A stretch of DNA of 64,000 bases from CAYWMD01 sp964458575 (GCA_964458575.1 CAYWMD010000030.1:12476-76475), one strand, 5' to 3'; counted from the stretch's first letter, positions 16,998-26,109 are shown. Numbers and translations are program-made. Notes: generated by a model from the letters alone, not told the origin.

Positions 16998-18506
16998 ATG
17001 AACCTTCTCCCGTTACTCATCTGCGCCATCACGGGACTGATCACGACGCTGGTCATCGTGCCGGTCATCCGCCGTTTGGCGGCGCGGGCGCTGCTCAACG
17101 AGCAAGGTGGCGAGTTTCATCATCGGCATCATACGTCGGTGTCGCGTCTGGGAGGCGTGGCCCTCGCGACGGCCTTTATCGTGGTGGCAGTGGTTGGCTC
17201 TGTGAGCTTCGCGCCATCCGGGCTGCCCCTGCGCGAAAATGCCGTGATTCTCCTGAGTTCACTGGCCATGTTCGGACTGGGACTTTGGGATGATCTGCGC
17301 CGACTCGGCGCCCGCAAGAAGTTGATGGGGCAGATCTTGATTTCGACGGCGGTTTGCGTGTGCGGGGTGGCGATTGACACCTTCAAGAATCCGCTCACCG
17401 GACAGCTCTACCACCTTGGATTCTGGAGCGTGCCCGTCACAATCCTCTGGTTGGTCGCACTGACCAACATCGTCAACCTGATTGACGGTGTAGATGGCCT
17501 GGCCGGTGGCATCGCCCTGATGCTGATGGGGCTGCTAGTGTATGTCGGCCTCGGGGCCGAGACCAACTTTCAAACCGTTTGCGCCGCTGGCATGTTCGGG
17601 GCGCTGCTCGGTTTTCTGCGCTACAACTTTCCCCCGGCCAAAATCTACATGGGCGATGGCGGCGCCTATTTCCTCGGCTTCCTGATTGCGATCCTGACGG
17701 TGGTGAATTCGCAGAAAGGCACCATCGTCGCCGCACTGATCGCCCCTTTGTTCGCGCTCGCGCTCCCAATCCTGGACGTCAGTCTGGCGATTTTGCGCCG
17801 CGCCCTGAAAGGCCTGCCCATCTTCCGGGCGGACCGCAACCATCTGCATCACAAGCTTCTGGAAACCGGTTTCACCCGCCGCCGCGTCGTGCTGATTCTG
17901 TACGGAATTTCTTCGATGTGTCTCCTCATGGGGTTTGGGGTGCTGTGGTCGCAGGGACGCTGGGCGCCGATTTTCTTCGGATTCCTGTGCGTCTTGCTCC
18001 TGTTGTCCGCCCGTTCCTTCCATTTCAGCCGAGAGTGGTTTGCCGTGGGGCGGGTCCTCGAAAACTCGCTGGCCATGCGGAAGGACTCCTACTACGCCCT
18101 GGCGTTGGCACGGTGGCTGGAACTGGAAGCCGAGCGCGGCGGACCGCTGCCGGCCTTGTGGGAGGATTTCGTTTTCGCCGCCCGGAAGCTCGGCTTTACC
18201 TTTGTGGAACTGAAGATTGAAAATGAGACGCTCAGTTGGCGCTCACCAACGCATCCCGACAGCACACGGTCCTGGCGGTGCACCCACCATCTTGAACTCA
18301 ACGGCGACATGGCCCTGGGATTCGGCGTGGACCGCGATGCCATGTCCCACCGCTTGTTTGAACATCTCGCGGAGTTGGCGGCCGAGTGCTGGCTGAAGAC
18401 GGCGACGCGCTGGCAGGCTGCAACCAAACTGCCGCTGCGATTCAATCCCATTGTGCCGGCAACCGACGACCCGAAGGTCCCGCTCGAACCGGCGAAGTGC
18501 GCCTGA
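16998..18506 (+). CDS. WecA/TagO-like undecaprenyl-phosphate sugar-1-phosphate transferase with C-terminal extension
   Basis: It starts a polysaccharide by moving a sugar-1-phosphate (GlcNAc-1-P in WecA) onto undecaprenyl phosphate at the inner membrane. The first about 340 residues hold some ten membrane helices and all family motifs: GLWDDLRRLGARKK, NIVNLIDGVDGLAGG, PPAKIYMGDGGAYFLG, and the cytoplasmic RADRNHLHHKLL histidine motif. Unlike the usual length of about 350 residues it continues to 502 with a soluble domain (from about 350) of unknown role. The ATG at 16998 is preferred to the TTG one codon earlier. It converges on the NusG-like gene of the export operon. Confidence 0.88.
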   Translation: MNLLPLLICAITGLITTLVIVPVIRRLAARALLNEQGGEFHHRHHTSVSRLGGVALATAFIVVAVVGSVSFAPSGLPLRENAVILLSSLAMFGLGLWDDLRRLGARKKLMGQILISTAVCVCGVAIDTFKNPLTGQLYHLGFWSVPVTILWLVALTNIVNLIDGVDGLAGGIALMLMGLLVYVGLGAETNFQTVCAAGMFGALLGFLRYNFPPAKIYMGDGGAYFLGFLIAILTVVNSQKGTIVAALIAPLFALALPILDVSLAILRRALKGLPIFRADRNHLHHKLLETGFTRRRVVLILYGISSMCLLMGFGVLWSQGRWAPIFFGFLCVLLLLSARSFHFSREWFAVGRVLENSLAMRKDSYYALALARWLELEAERGGPLPALWEDFVFAARKLGFTFVELKIENETLSWRSPTHPDSTRSWRCTHHLELNGDMALGFGVDRDAMSHRLFEHLAELAAECWLKTATRWQAATKLPLRFNPIVPATDDPKVPLEPAKCA

Positions 18507-18620
18507 AGCACCGGCTGCGGCGGCATTTCCATTTCGGCTCTCCGGCTTCAGGCAACGGCTCGACCTCCACTCCAGTTCAGCGTTATGGTTTCCCCCGCTT
18601 CCTGCCGCCCGACGGCGGTC

Positions 18621-19166
18621 CTACCCGAGTCGCCTCCGTGCGTCCCCCTCCCGCAGCACCTGATTCAGCGGGAGTTCCACGGCCGTCTGCCGACCCAAAA
18701 ATTCCAGGAGGACGGTGACGCGTTGGCGCGCCGGCAAGACCTGCGTGACCACGGCTTCCAATCCCTGGAGCGCTCCGCCTGCCAGTTGCACCGTTTCTCC
18801 CACCTCGGGTACGCCGGACAAAATGCGCAATTCTTCCTGCCCGAAGATTTGTCGCAAATCCTCGATGACGGGGGCGGGAATCGTCGGCCACCGGTCACCG
18901 AAATGAATGACGCCGCTGACACCGGGCGCATGATGGACGCGGCGCAAGGACGCTTCCCAGCCAAAGCGCGCAAAGAGATAATTGGGAAACAAAGCTTCAG
19001 TGACCCACGCAACCCCCTGGCGCGTCTTGCGACGAAAACGGATTCGCGGCAGAAAAACTTCGACCCCGTCCATTTGACGGAGGTGGCCCGCGGCGATGTG
19101 TTCATGTTTCGGTTGTGCCCGCAGGCAGAACCAGGCGATTACATTCTGTGGTTGAGAGTTGCTCAA
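18621..19166 (-). CDS. NusG/RfaH-family specialised transcription elongation factor
   Basis: A 181-residue paralogue of NusG of the kind that promotes transcription through long surface-polysaccharide operons (RfaH, UpxY, LoaP). The N-terminal NGN domain is visible as WFCLRAQPKHEHIAAGHL, then VEVFLPRIRFRR and ALFPNYLFARF. A KOW-like segment lies in the C-terminal half (GETVQLAGGALQGLEAVV). The start is TTG at 19166, fixed by a strong GGAGG eight bases before it (complement of 19175-19179). It is the last gene of the barrel-Wza-kinase operon on the minus strand. Which operon it controls is inferred, not shown. Confidence 0.85.
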   Translation of the reverse strand: MSNSQPQNVIAWFCLRAQPKHEHIAAGHLRQMDGVEVFLPRIRFRRKTRQGVAWVTEALFPNYLFARFGWEASLRRVHHAPGVSGVIHFGDRWPTIPAPVIEDLRQIFGQEELRILSGVPEVGETVQLAGGALQGLEAVVTQVLPARQRVTVLLEFLGRQTAVELPLNQVLREGDARRRLG

Positions 19167-19174
19167 AACAGGGT

Positions 19175-19179
19175 CCTCC
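19175..19179 (-). promoter_or_regulatory. Ribosome binding site fixing a TTG start
   Basis: GGAGG on the minus strand, eight bases upstream of TTG at 19164-19166. It supports TTG initiation for the NusG/RfaH-like gene, since no ATG lies nearby in frame. Confidence 0.7.
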
Positions 19180-19233
19180 GGAAATCAAACCACCCACAAA
19201 CCGACCGCGCGTCCTACGCGGCAGACATCCGAT

Positions 19234-21330
19234 TTACCCGCGTGCGCGCCGGGCGGGAGCGTAATACTCGTTGTAGCGGTAGTAATAATAGTCGGCGGAG
19301 TTGGGTTGGACCCCGTTGAAGACCAGACCGAGCACATTCACCCGCCGCTGATACAGGAGATCCAGCGCGGCCCGGGCAACCCGGCCCGAGGTGTAATTGG
19401 CCCGGATGACAAAGAGCACGCCCTCCGCGTGGGGTGAAAGGCTGGCGACATCATCCGCGGCCATCACGGGCGGTGTGTCCAGGATGACGTACTGATACTC
19501 GGCTGATAACTCCTCGATCAATTTGAGGGTGACGGCACTCAGGAACATCTCGCCCGGACTATGCGCGGTGTTGCCCCGGGCCAGCAGGTCAAGTTTGGCA
19601 GTTGCCGTGGCACGCACCAGACTGCGCCAGTTCGCGCCCTCGGCGAGGATTTCCGTCAACCCCGGCACCGCTTCCACGCCGAAATGCCGATGTAACATCC
19701 CTTTTCGGAGGTCGGCGTCCACCAGCAGGACGCGTGACCCCGCCAGCGCCAGGGTGATCGCCAGGTTCGCCGCGGTCATGGATTTGCCATCGCTGGGCAC
19801 GGCGCTCGTAATCAGAATGACTCGCGACGCTCGGCCCTCATTTGCCATGAAAATCAGCGAAGAACGCAGACTGCGATAAGCCTCGAGAAAGGTGTGCCGT
19901 TCATCATCCGGCCGGATGAAAGGGACCGGCGTGTTGCGGTCCGGCCGGTGTTCCATGGGAATTTGCGCCAGCACGTTCTCGTCGAACAAGTCCTGCAAGT
20001 CCGCGAAGGAGGTGGGCCGGTCATCCAGCCGCTCGATCAGTAACAGCAATCCCAGCGCCGCCGCCAAGCCCACCGCCGCCCCAACACTGAGGACCACCAC
20101 GGGATTATCCCGCGCGGGAATCGCCGGCGAGGCGCGATCCAGAATGGCCACGCTATCCTGGCTGATGTCCTTGTCCACGCCAATCGTCTGCATCGCGGCC
20201 AGCAACCGATCGTAAAGGTTTTGCGCCCGCTTCTTGCCATCGCGAATACGGTCGTACTCCGCCATCTTCTTGCTCAACTCCAGCGACTTCGCTTCCCACT
20301 CTCGCATCTCCTTCTCGAGGTTTTCGATTTGCAGGGCGCCGGCTTTCCGTTTTTTTTCGAGGCTTTCCTGGCTCTGCTCCTTGAAGATGTCCAGCAACTT
20401 TTCGCGCCGGGAAATGTCCGCGCTCAACGCGACCATGCGGGGATGCTTGGGCTTGAGATACTCGGACCATTCCTGAAGTTCGGCCTTCCTTAACTGCAAT
20501 TCCTGTTTCGCCTTGAAGTAATCGTTGTGGAGCAACGTTATGGGACTGTTGCCCGCCTCCGACTCGTCGCCGCCCCCGGTTGTCATCAGGGGTTTGTTCC
20601 GCTGGCGCTCCAGGTTTTGATCGAGGTCGAGGAGGGTCAGCAACTGCTGCTCCGTCTTGAGTTGGGCCAGGTCACCCGTCAGCTTCACCAGATACTTGGC
20701 GGCGTAATTGCCCTGCTCCTGAACGGCCGCGATGTTGTTGGTGGTCTGGAAATTCAACTCTTCGCCTTCGTACTTTTTGATGTCGCGTTCCAGCGATGTG
20801 ACCTGATCGGTCAAATCGCCGAGCGTCGCCTCGGATGTGGTGGTACGCATGTCCTTTTTGAGCAAAAGGTATTCGTCCATGCACGCATCGAGATACGCCC
20901 GGGTGAACTCCGGCTCGGCGCCAATCGCTTGCAGGTTGAAAATCGTTGTCTTGGCTGTGACCGAAGCCCGCAGGTTGACCGAGCCGAGCGTCAGGCCGGA
21001 CTTGAGCGCTTTGACCCGCTCGTAGGCCTTCTCGCGGACCTTGGGACTCGTCATCAACGCCATTTGTGTGCCCAGGAACTGGCTCATCTCCTCCATGTAA
21101 TTGACGCCCAACTGCGGGTTGATTTTGATCGCCACGTACATCCGGCCCGTGGACATGAAGGCCGGCGGCGCGGTCCAGAGGCGATAGCCCTGGATAATCA
21201 GACCAGCCACGACTCCGAGCGGCAGAACCCACCAGCGCTTCTTCGCCAGGTTTTTGTAGCGCTGAACGTAGTTGTAGAACTGGGTGGACCGTTCCGAACG
21301 GCTGATGGTGGGTGCAAGCGGTTCGTTCAT
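19234..21330 (-). CDS. Wzc-like polysaccharide co-polymerase with bacterial tyrosine kinase domain
   Basis: An inner-membrane chain-length regulator and autokinase of exopolysaccharide export. The 698-residue product has a Wzz domain with two membrane segments (about residues 33-53 and 405-425), separated by a long periplasmic coiled-coil region. A cytoplasmic BY-kinase domain follows: Walker A SAVPSDGKSMTAAN, Walker A' LLVDADLRKG and Walker B YVILDTPP. The C-terminus carries a tyrosine cluster (SADYYYYRYNEYYAP), the usual site of autophosphorylation. It sits 5 bp after the Wza-like gene and 67 bp before the NusG-like gene, forming one operon. Confidence 0.95.
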   Translation of the reverse strand: MNEPLAPTISRSERSTQFYNYVQRYKNLAKKRWWVLPLGVVAGLIIQGYRLWTAPPAFMSTGRMYVAIKINPQLGVNYMEEMSQFLGTQMALMTSPKVREKAYERVKALKSGLTLGSVNLRASVTAKTTIFNLQAIGAEPEFTRAYLDACMDEYLLLKKDMRTTTSEATLGDLTDQVTSLERDIKKYEGEELNFQTTNNIAAVQEQGNYAAKYLVKLTGDLAQLKTEQQLLTLLDLDQNLERQRNKPLMTTGGGDESEAGNSPITLLHNDYFKAKQELQLRKAELQEWSEYLKPKHPRMVALSADISRREKLLDIFKEQSQESLEKKRKAGALQIENLEKEMREWEAKSLELSKKMAEYDRIRDGKKRAQNLYDRLLAAMQTIGVDKDISQDSVAILDRASPAIPARDNPVVVLSVGAAVGLAAALGLLLLIERLDDRPTSFADLQDLFDENVLAQIPMEHRPDRNTPVPFIRPDDERHTFLEAYRSLRSSLIFMANEGRASRVILITSAVPSDGKSMTAANLAITLALAGSRVLLVDADLRKGMLHRHFGVEAVPGLTEILAEGANWRSLVRATATAKLDLLARGNTAHSPGEMFLSAVTLKLIEELSAEYQYVILDTPPVMAADDVASLSPHAEGVLFVIRANYTSGRVARAALDLLYQRRVNVLGLVFNGVQPNSADYYYYRYNEYYAPARRARG

Positions 21331-21335
21331 GTCGG

Positions 21336-22094
21336 TTACCAGCCAAAGTTAATCTTGCTTTGCGGAACGATGATGAAATCGTCGGGTTGGAGCGTGACAT
21401 CCTGCTCCGTCATCCCCTCCTTGAGGACGTTGACCATGTTGACCAAGATGGTCTCGTTGCCGGCCGGCGTCTTGCGGATGATCTGCACTTTTTTGGGGTT
21501 GGCAAAGTCGCCAAACCCGCCCGCCTTCATGATCGCCTTGCCCGCCGTAAAATTCTCGTTCGCCGGTATGTCCACCGCCCCGGGGTTGCGCACCGGGCCG
21601 TAGATATAAACGCGCCCCAACACGCGGCTCAATGCGTCCAAACCGATGACCACCGTGGCCTGATGATAATAGTCCTTCTCCAACGCGACTTTGGCCTCCG
21701 CGGCCAACTGGCTGCACGTTTTGCCCGTGACGCTGACCCGCCCGATATACGGAACATCCAGGTCTCCGGATTCAGCGACCGTCAGGCGAACGGCATTCGT
21801 CCGGTCCTCCAGAATCTGAAAGCTGATTTGATCTCCGGGCACAAGCTTGTGTTTGTCGTCGAGCACATACGAACCGAGCACGTTCGTGGCTTCGACCGCA
21901 GTCGCGTTGGTGGCGAGACCCAGAACCGTCTCGGCCGGTTTCGCCACCGGGGTCGCAGTGGGTGAAGTCAAATCCTTGGGTGCCGGCAGGAAACCCGCCG
22001 AATCCCGCGACGGCTCCTGGGCCAAAGCTCCCGGTCGAACGACCATCGTCAGACAGAAAACCCCCAGCACGCTGTAAAGCAGTTTGCCACTCAT
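21336..22094 (-). CDS. Wza/GumB-like polysaccharide export protein
   Basis: A periplasmic/outer-membrane export component. The 252-residue product has a signal peptide (cut probably after GALA), a Ser/Pro/Thr-rich linker, and then the Poly_export domain, recognisable by KLVPGDQISFQILED and LDVPYIGRVSVTGKT. A SLBB segment follows (GRVYIYGPVRNPGAVDIP) and a C-terminal DDFIIVPQ. No lipobox cysteine is seen near the signal peptide end, so it may not be a lipoprotein. It is encoded between the barrel protein (12-bp gap) and the kinase, consistent with a Wza-Wzc-type secretion path. Confidence 0.92.
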   Translation of the reverse strand: MSGKLLYSVLGVFCLTMVVRPGALAQEPSRDSAGFLPAPKDLTSPTATPVAKPAETVLGLATNATAVEATNVLGSYVLDDKHKLVPGDQISFQILEDRTNAVRLTVAESGDLDVPYIGRVSVTGKTCSQLAAEAKVALEKDYYHQATVVIGLDALSRVLGRVYIYGPVRNPGAVDIPANENFTAGKAIMKAGGFGDFANPKKVQIIRKTPAGNETILVNMVNVLKEGMTEQDVTLQPDDFIIVPQSKINFGW

Positions 22095-22106
22095 TCTGGA
22101 GCGTTA

Positions 22107-23468
22107 TTAAAAGGCATGAATCACGGTCAACACAAGCCGATTTTCCGTATAATCGTCGCTGTTGACATCGGAATTTTTGAGGTACAGCTGATACGACAGG
22201 CTGCCGGAGATGCGCCGGGTGATCTGCCGGTCAAAACTCAGGGTATAGTTGTAGTAACTGATGATTTCATCGCTTCCCCCCTTTTCCGCAATGTGCTGAT
22301 AGGAGAAGTAGGTATGCAAGCCGGTCTTGAGAAACAACTGCCAGTTGATTCCATAGCGCGCGTAGTATTCCTCGCTGGTGGTCGAGTAAATGGAGGACTG
22401 GATCTGCCGTCCCACGGAAAGCGAGTGGGCAAACCCCTTCCAAAGCTGCTGATCAAGACTCACATCGAAGTAGAAAGCATCCAAATGGCTGGAAGTGTCC
22501 GTGTCGGCCGTTGTGTCGAGGGTATAGACAACGTAGCCCGCCGCCGCGCGCAAGCTGACGTACTCGTTCAGTTCCGCCCGGACAAAAGGCCCGAGCGAGA
22601 TGTGTTGGTTGTCCGGCTGGGTTGGGTCGTCGTAGTGCGTCATGCCCCCGCCCAGTTGCAGTCCGGCAAAAAGCGTCGAGCGGAGCCGCAGCGCCGCGCT
22701 GAGCGTTGCCAGGTCCGCCGACCTTCCTTGATCCGAAGACTGGCTGTCCGTCGGAACGTAAAAATCGTGGTCGTAGGTGGTCATCAAAACCAGCTTGTTC
22801 AAGTCCCATGTCACCCCCACCCCGGACGTGTTCTGAAACCGGGTCTGGCCGCTGGAGCGGTTGACGGTCGGGTCGCTGGTCACATCCTGCGAATAGGAAA
22901 AACTGCTGTGAAAATTGATGACGAAATCATTGATGAACAAATCGTAGAAAAGGTCGGAATTGGGCGCGATGTAAAGGCCGTCGTACGCAGTCGTAAACAC
23001 GGACTTCTCGTATCCCACTCCCACCGACACATTCAGTTCGTTCTTCTCCGTGACTGGCCAGACCATCGCCAGATTCAGTTGCGGCCGGAGAACCAGATCC
23101 CTCTCAGCCTCGCTGCTGACGGTGTCATTCACATTGTCCGTCGCCGTCATGGCCAGTTGATCCGACAGCCGGAGCATGACCGGTCCCAACTTCAGGTTGT
23201 AATACTGATTGGCGGATCGCTTCCTGGCCTCCGCGGCAGCCTGTCCCGCCAGCGATGCACGCCAGGCATCCTGAGCCCGGGCATTGCTGTAACCCACCAA
23301 AACAAATCCAAGTAAACACCCACACCATCGCCAGCCGGCCGCCGACCTCAAGCGGCTCCTGCCTGCAACGACTGCCGCCGGGGCTACCCGGGTGCGGTCA
23401 CCTGCCCTCAAATGGGCATGAACCAGTTGTAACGCACAAGGGGCAGGGTTGGTTGACAACTTGATCAA
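22107..23468 (-). CDS. Outer-membrane beta-barrel protein of the polysaccharide export operon
   Basis: A protein of up to 453 residues. After a signal peptide (CLLGFVLVGYSNARAQ) most of the chain is made of alternating-residue strands with many aromatic girdle residues, and it ends in phenylalanine (LTVIHAF), as expected for a Bam-inserted barrel of about 16-18 strands. The start is unsure: the longest frame begins with TTG at 23468 and puts about 48 residues before the signal peptide; a later TTG at 23411 would shorten this. First gene of the Wza-Wzc operon, so it is a candidate outer-membrane exit channel or assembly factor, like the EpsL/BBP2 barrels. Confidence 0.8.
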   Translation of the reverse strand: MIKLSTNPAPCALQLVHAHLRAGDRTRVAPAAVVAGRSRLRSAAGWRWCGCLLGFVLVGYSNARAQDAWRASLAGQAAAEARKRSANQYYNLKLGPVMLRLSDQLAMTATDNVNDTVSSEAERDLVLRPQLNLAMVWPVTEKNELNVSVGVGYEKSVFTTAYDGLYIAPNSDLFYDLFINDFVINFHSSFSYSQDVTSDPTVNRSSGQTRFQNTSGVGVTWDLNKLVLMTTYDHDFYVPTDSQSSDQGRSADLATLSAALRLRSTLFAGLQLGGGMTHYDDPTQPDNQHISLGPFVRAELNEYVSLRAAAGYVVYTLDTTADTDTSSHLDAFYFDVSLDQQLWKGFAHSLSVGRQIQSSIYSTTSEEYYARYGINWQLFLKTGLHTYFSYQHIAEKGGSDEIISYYNYTLSFDRQITRRISGSLSYQLYLKNSDVNSDDYTENRLVLTVIHAF

Positions 23469-23611
23469 TCTCGCCTGAGACTAATCCCCTTGGTCGGTCG
23501 GTCAAGCTAAAGACCGCCCACAAATTACGGAAGCAAAACTTCACACGCCGCCCTAACCGCAGATATGAATGCCCACTCACGACACGCCGAAAAGTCCGTC
23601 TCTCCGGTGGA

Positions 23612-23653
23612 GGCGGACATCTTGTCTGCCGGAGATGGCGGCTTCCCAGCCGC
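23612..23653. repeat. Two adjacent palindromes downstream of ilvD
   Basis: Bases 23612-23630 form an imperfect palindrome (GGCGGACA..TGTCTGCC type), and 23638-23653 a perfect 6-bp stem GCGGCT/AGCCGC with a TCCC loop. The second hairpin begins 16 bases after the ilvD stop but has no T-run, so it is a weak terminator or a REP-like element. The surrounding 200-bp gap (23469-23668) holds no gene. Confidence 0.5.
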
Positions 23654-23668
23654 GTGCTGCCGCAGCGG

Positions 23669-25933
23669 TCAGACGCTCAAAATGCCGCCCTGACTGGCAT
23701 TGGTGACGAGCTTCCGATAACGAGCCAGCCAACCGGTCAATTCGCGCGTCACCGGCCGCCACGTCTTTTTGCGCTCGGCCAGTTCGGCTTCAGGGACAAG
23801 GATGTCCATCTTGCGATTGGGGAAATCAATCCGGATGCGGTCGCCGGCCTTGAGCAATCCAATCGGCCCGCCTTCCGCCGCCTCGGGTGAAACGTGGCCG
23901 ATGCATGCGCCCGCCGTCCCCCCGCTGAAACGGCCATCAGTGATAAGCGCGCATTTGTCCCCCAAACCCATCCCGACGATGTAGCTGGTGGGCGAAAGCA
24001 TTTCCTGCATGCCCGGCCCGCCGCGCGGACCTTCGTTGCGGATGATGACCACGTCGCCCGCCTTCACCTGGCCCGCGAGAATTCCAGCACAAGCTTCGTC
24101 CTGGCTTTCGAAAATCACGCAGGGTCCCTCAAAAACAAAAGCGGGGCCGCACGTGGCTTTGAAACCGTCGCTGATCCCCGCGGTCTTCACGACGCTGCCT
24201 TCCGGCGCGAGCTGGCCGTAGAGAATCGAGAGGCCACCGTCCGTCGAGTACGCGGTGTCCTTCGTGCGGATGCAGTCGTTCGCATCGAACATGAACGCGG
24301 AATCGTACGGCATGAGTCCCGCGGGAATCACTTCCTTGAGCGAAGCCTCGCGGTAATCGTGATAGACCTTGCTGAAGGTCCAGCCCCGCAAACGCCCCGT
24401 GCGCAAGAGCGACATCTTCTTTTTTTCGCCACCCTGGTAGTGCCAGATCACGAGCACCGGCGAACCCTTGAGACTGGCCAACTCCGCGCGGACATGCCCC
24501 TTGAATTCGGCAAGCTTGCCCTGCAGGCCGGCTGCGATTTCCACCGGCCCTTTCCACGTCAGCGATTCATTCACCTCCAACTCGGCATCCCCGGCGAACA
24601 AACACGCAGCCGCGGCAGCGTCGCCCACGTTGAATGCCGCGGCGAAGCGCCAGAGCGTGATGGCCCGGACATCGCCCGGGAGAAAAAGCATCGGCTTCGG
24701 TGCCAGGTTGCCGCTGGCGGTGCGCGCGGCCGGACCCAGCTTGTCATTCGGATCTACCACCAGCGCTGACGAACCGGAAACGCGCGCCGCTTTCGCCCAG
24801 GCCGAGCATTTTTCCGAACGCACATCCCACTCGTCAATGTTCTCACCAAGGGTTTTGCCCGTGACGGTAATGCACGACGTATTCAAAGCCCCCATGCGCT
24901 TGAGTTCACCGAGGATCGTGTGGATGCCGCCCGCGCGGTGAACGTCCTGCACATGGTAATCCGACGACGGTGACACCTTGCACAAACACGGAATGCGGCG
25001 CGAGATGTCGTCAATGCGCTTGATGTCGTAGGCGATGCCCGCCTCGCGCGCGATGGCGAGCGTGTGGAGAATCGTATTCGTCGAGCCGCCCATCGCCACG
25101 TCGAGCATCAACGCGTTATCGAACGCCTCGGCGGTGGCAATATCGCGCGGTTTGATGTCGCGCTTGACGAGTTGGACGATTGCGCGGGCCGCCCGGTCGT
25201 AGAGCGCTTCACGTTCCTTCGAGACGGCGAGCACCGTGCCGTTTCCGGGCAACGCCATGCCCAGCGCCTCGCACAAACAGTTCATCGAGTTTGCCGTGAA
25301 CATGCCGGAGCACGAACCGCAGGTCGGACACGCGGTTTGTTCCAGCTTCTTCAACTGTTCCTCTGTAATCTTGCCAGCCTGAAGCTCGCCCACGCCCTTG
25401 AACACCGAGATTAGATCCGACTTCCCCGCCGCCGGTTGCAGGTAGGACGCGAGGTCTTCGTGTGTCGCTTTCTGCTCCGCTATGCCCGCGGCCATCGGCC
25501 CACCGCTCACGAACACCGTCGGAATATTGCAGCGCATCGTGGCCATCAACATGCCAGGAACGATCTTGTCGCAATTTGGAATGCACACCATGCCATCAAA
25601 ACAATGCGCCTTGAGCATCGTCTCGACACAATCGGCGATCAGCTCGCGCGACGGGAGCGAATACAACATGCCGGAGTGACCCATGGCGATGCCGTCATCC
25701 ACGCCGATGGTGTTGAAGATGAACGGCACGCCGCCCGCCTCGCGCACGAGGCGTTTGACGAGCTGTCCAACCTCGTTCAAGTGCGCATGCCCGGGGATGC
25801 AGTCAGTGTAGGAATTGGCGATGGCGATGAACGGCTTGTCCCAGTCGGCCTCGGATTCAATGGATCCCGTGGCGCGGAGCAACGAGCGATGCGGCGCGCG
25901 TTCAAAGCCTTTTTTGATGATGTCGGAGCGCAT
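23669..25933 (-). CDS. ilvD: IlvD, dihydroxy-acid dehydratase with an internal NTF2/SnoaL-like domain
   Basis: IlvD dehydrates 2,3-dihydroxy acids to 2-keto acids in valine, leucine and isoleucine synthesis, using an iron-sulfur cluster. The conserved cysteines are present: DCIPGHAHL (C45), CIPNCDKIVPGML (about 117-121) and CPTCGSCSGMF (202-208). The C-terminal part (GGLSILYGQLAPEG, GPRGGPGMQEMLSPTS, TDGRFSGGT) is also normal. The chain is 754 residues rather than about 555-615, because roughly residues 372-552 (about 24278-24820) do not belong to IlvD. Within the insert, residues about 420-530 look like an NTF2/SnoaL domain (LWRFAAAFNVGDAAAAA, WKGPVEIAAGL, VLVIWHYQGG). The reading frame is unbroken. 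The gene stands alone, divergent from the kinase-MurQ gene. Confidence 0.92.
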   Translation of the reverse strand: MRSDIIKKGFERAPHRSLLRATGSIESEADWDKPFIAIANSYTDCIPGHAHLNEVGQLVKRLVREAGGVPFIFNTIGVDDGIAMGHSGMLYSLPSRELIADCVETMLKAHCFDGMVCIPNCDKIVPGMLMATMRCNIPTVFVSGGPMAAGIAEQKATHEDLASYLQPAAGKSDLISVFKGVGELQAGKITEEQLKKLEQTACPTCGSCSGMFTANSMNCLCEALGMALPGNGTVLAVSKEREALYDRAARAIVQLVKRDIKPRDIATAEAFDNALMLDVAMGGSTNTILHTLAIAREAGIAYDIKRIDDISRRIPCLCKVSPSSDYHVQDVHRAGGIHTILGELKRMGALNTSCITVTGKTLGENIDEWDVRSEKCSAWAKAARVSGSSALVVDPNDKLGPAARTASGNLAPKPMLFLPGDVRAITLWRFAAAFNVGDAAAAACLFAGDAELEVNESLTWKGPVEIAAGLQGKLAEFKGHVRAELASLKGSPVLVIWHYQGGEKKKMSLLRTGRLRGWTFSKVYHDYREASLKEVIPAGLMPYDSAFMFDANDCIRTKDTAYSTDGGLSILYGQLAPEGSVVKTAGISDGFKATCGPAFVFEGPCVIFESQDEACAGILAGQVKAGDVVIIRNEGPRGGPGMQEMLSPTSYIVGMGLGDKCALITDGRFSGGTAGACIGHVSPEAAEGGPIGLLKAGDRIRIDFPNRKMDILVPEAELAERKKTWRPVTRELTGWLARYRKLVTNASQGGILSV

Positions 25934-26021
25934 GATGATTTGGTCTCAATTCAGTCAATCGGTAAATAATTACGGGTGAAAACTAACAGGTGAAGTGGCA
26001 CTTGTCACGCCGCGCGATACG

Positions 26022-26060
26022 GGGCTGAAACCGACAGCCCAGGCCGGGGTTGCCCCGGCC
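26022..26060. repeat. Two hairpins in the divergent ilvD / kinase-murQ promoter region
   Basis: GGGCTG (26022-26027) pairs with CAGCCC (26035-26040), and immediately after, GGCCGGGG (26042-26049) pairs with CCCCGGCC (26053-26060) around a TTG loop. The second one covers the earliest possible TTG start of the kinase-MurQ gene, arguing for the later GTG. They may be a leader structure or a REP-like insertion. Confidence 0.55.
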
Positions 26061-26109
26061 GCGCGAGCGCTTGACGCTGCGACCGCGGAGCCGCATTGTC
26101 CCGGCCGCT

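Noticed and set aside
23638..23653. Intrinsic terminator of ilvD
   Set aside because: The hairpin is good but no T-run follows on the minus strand.
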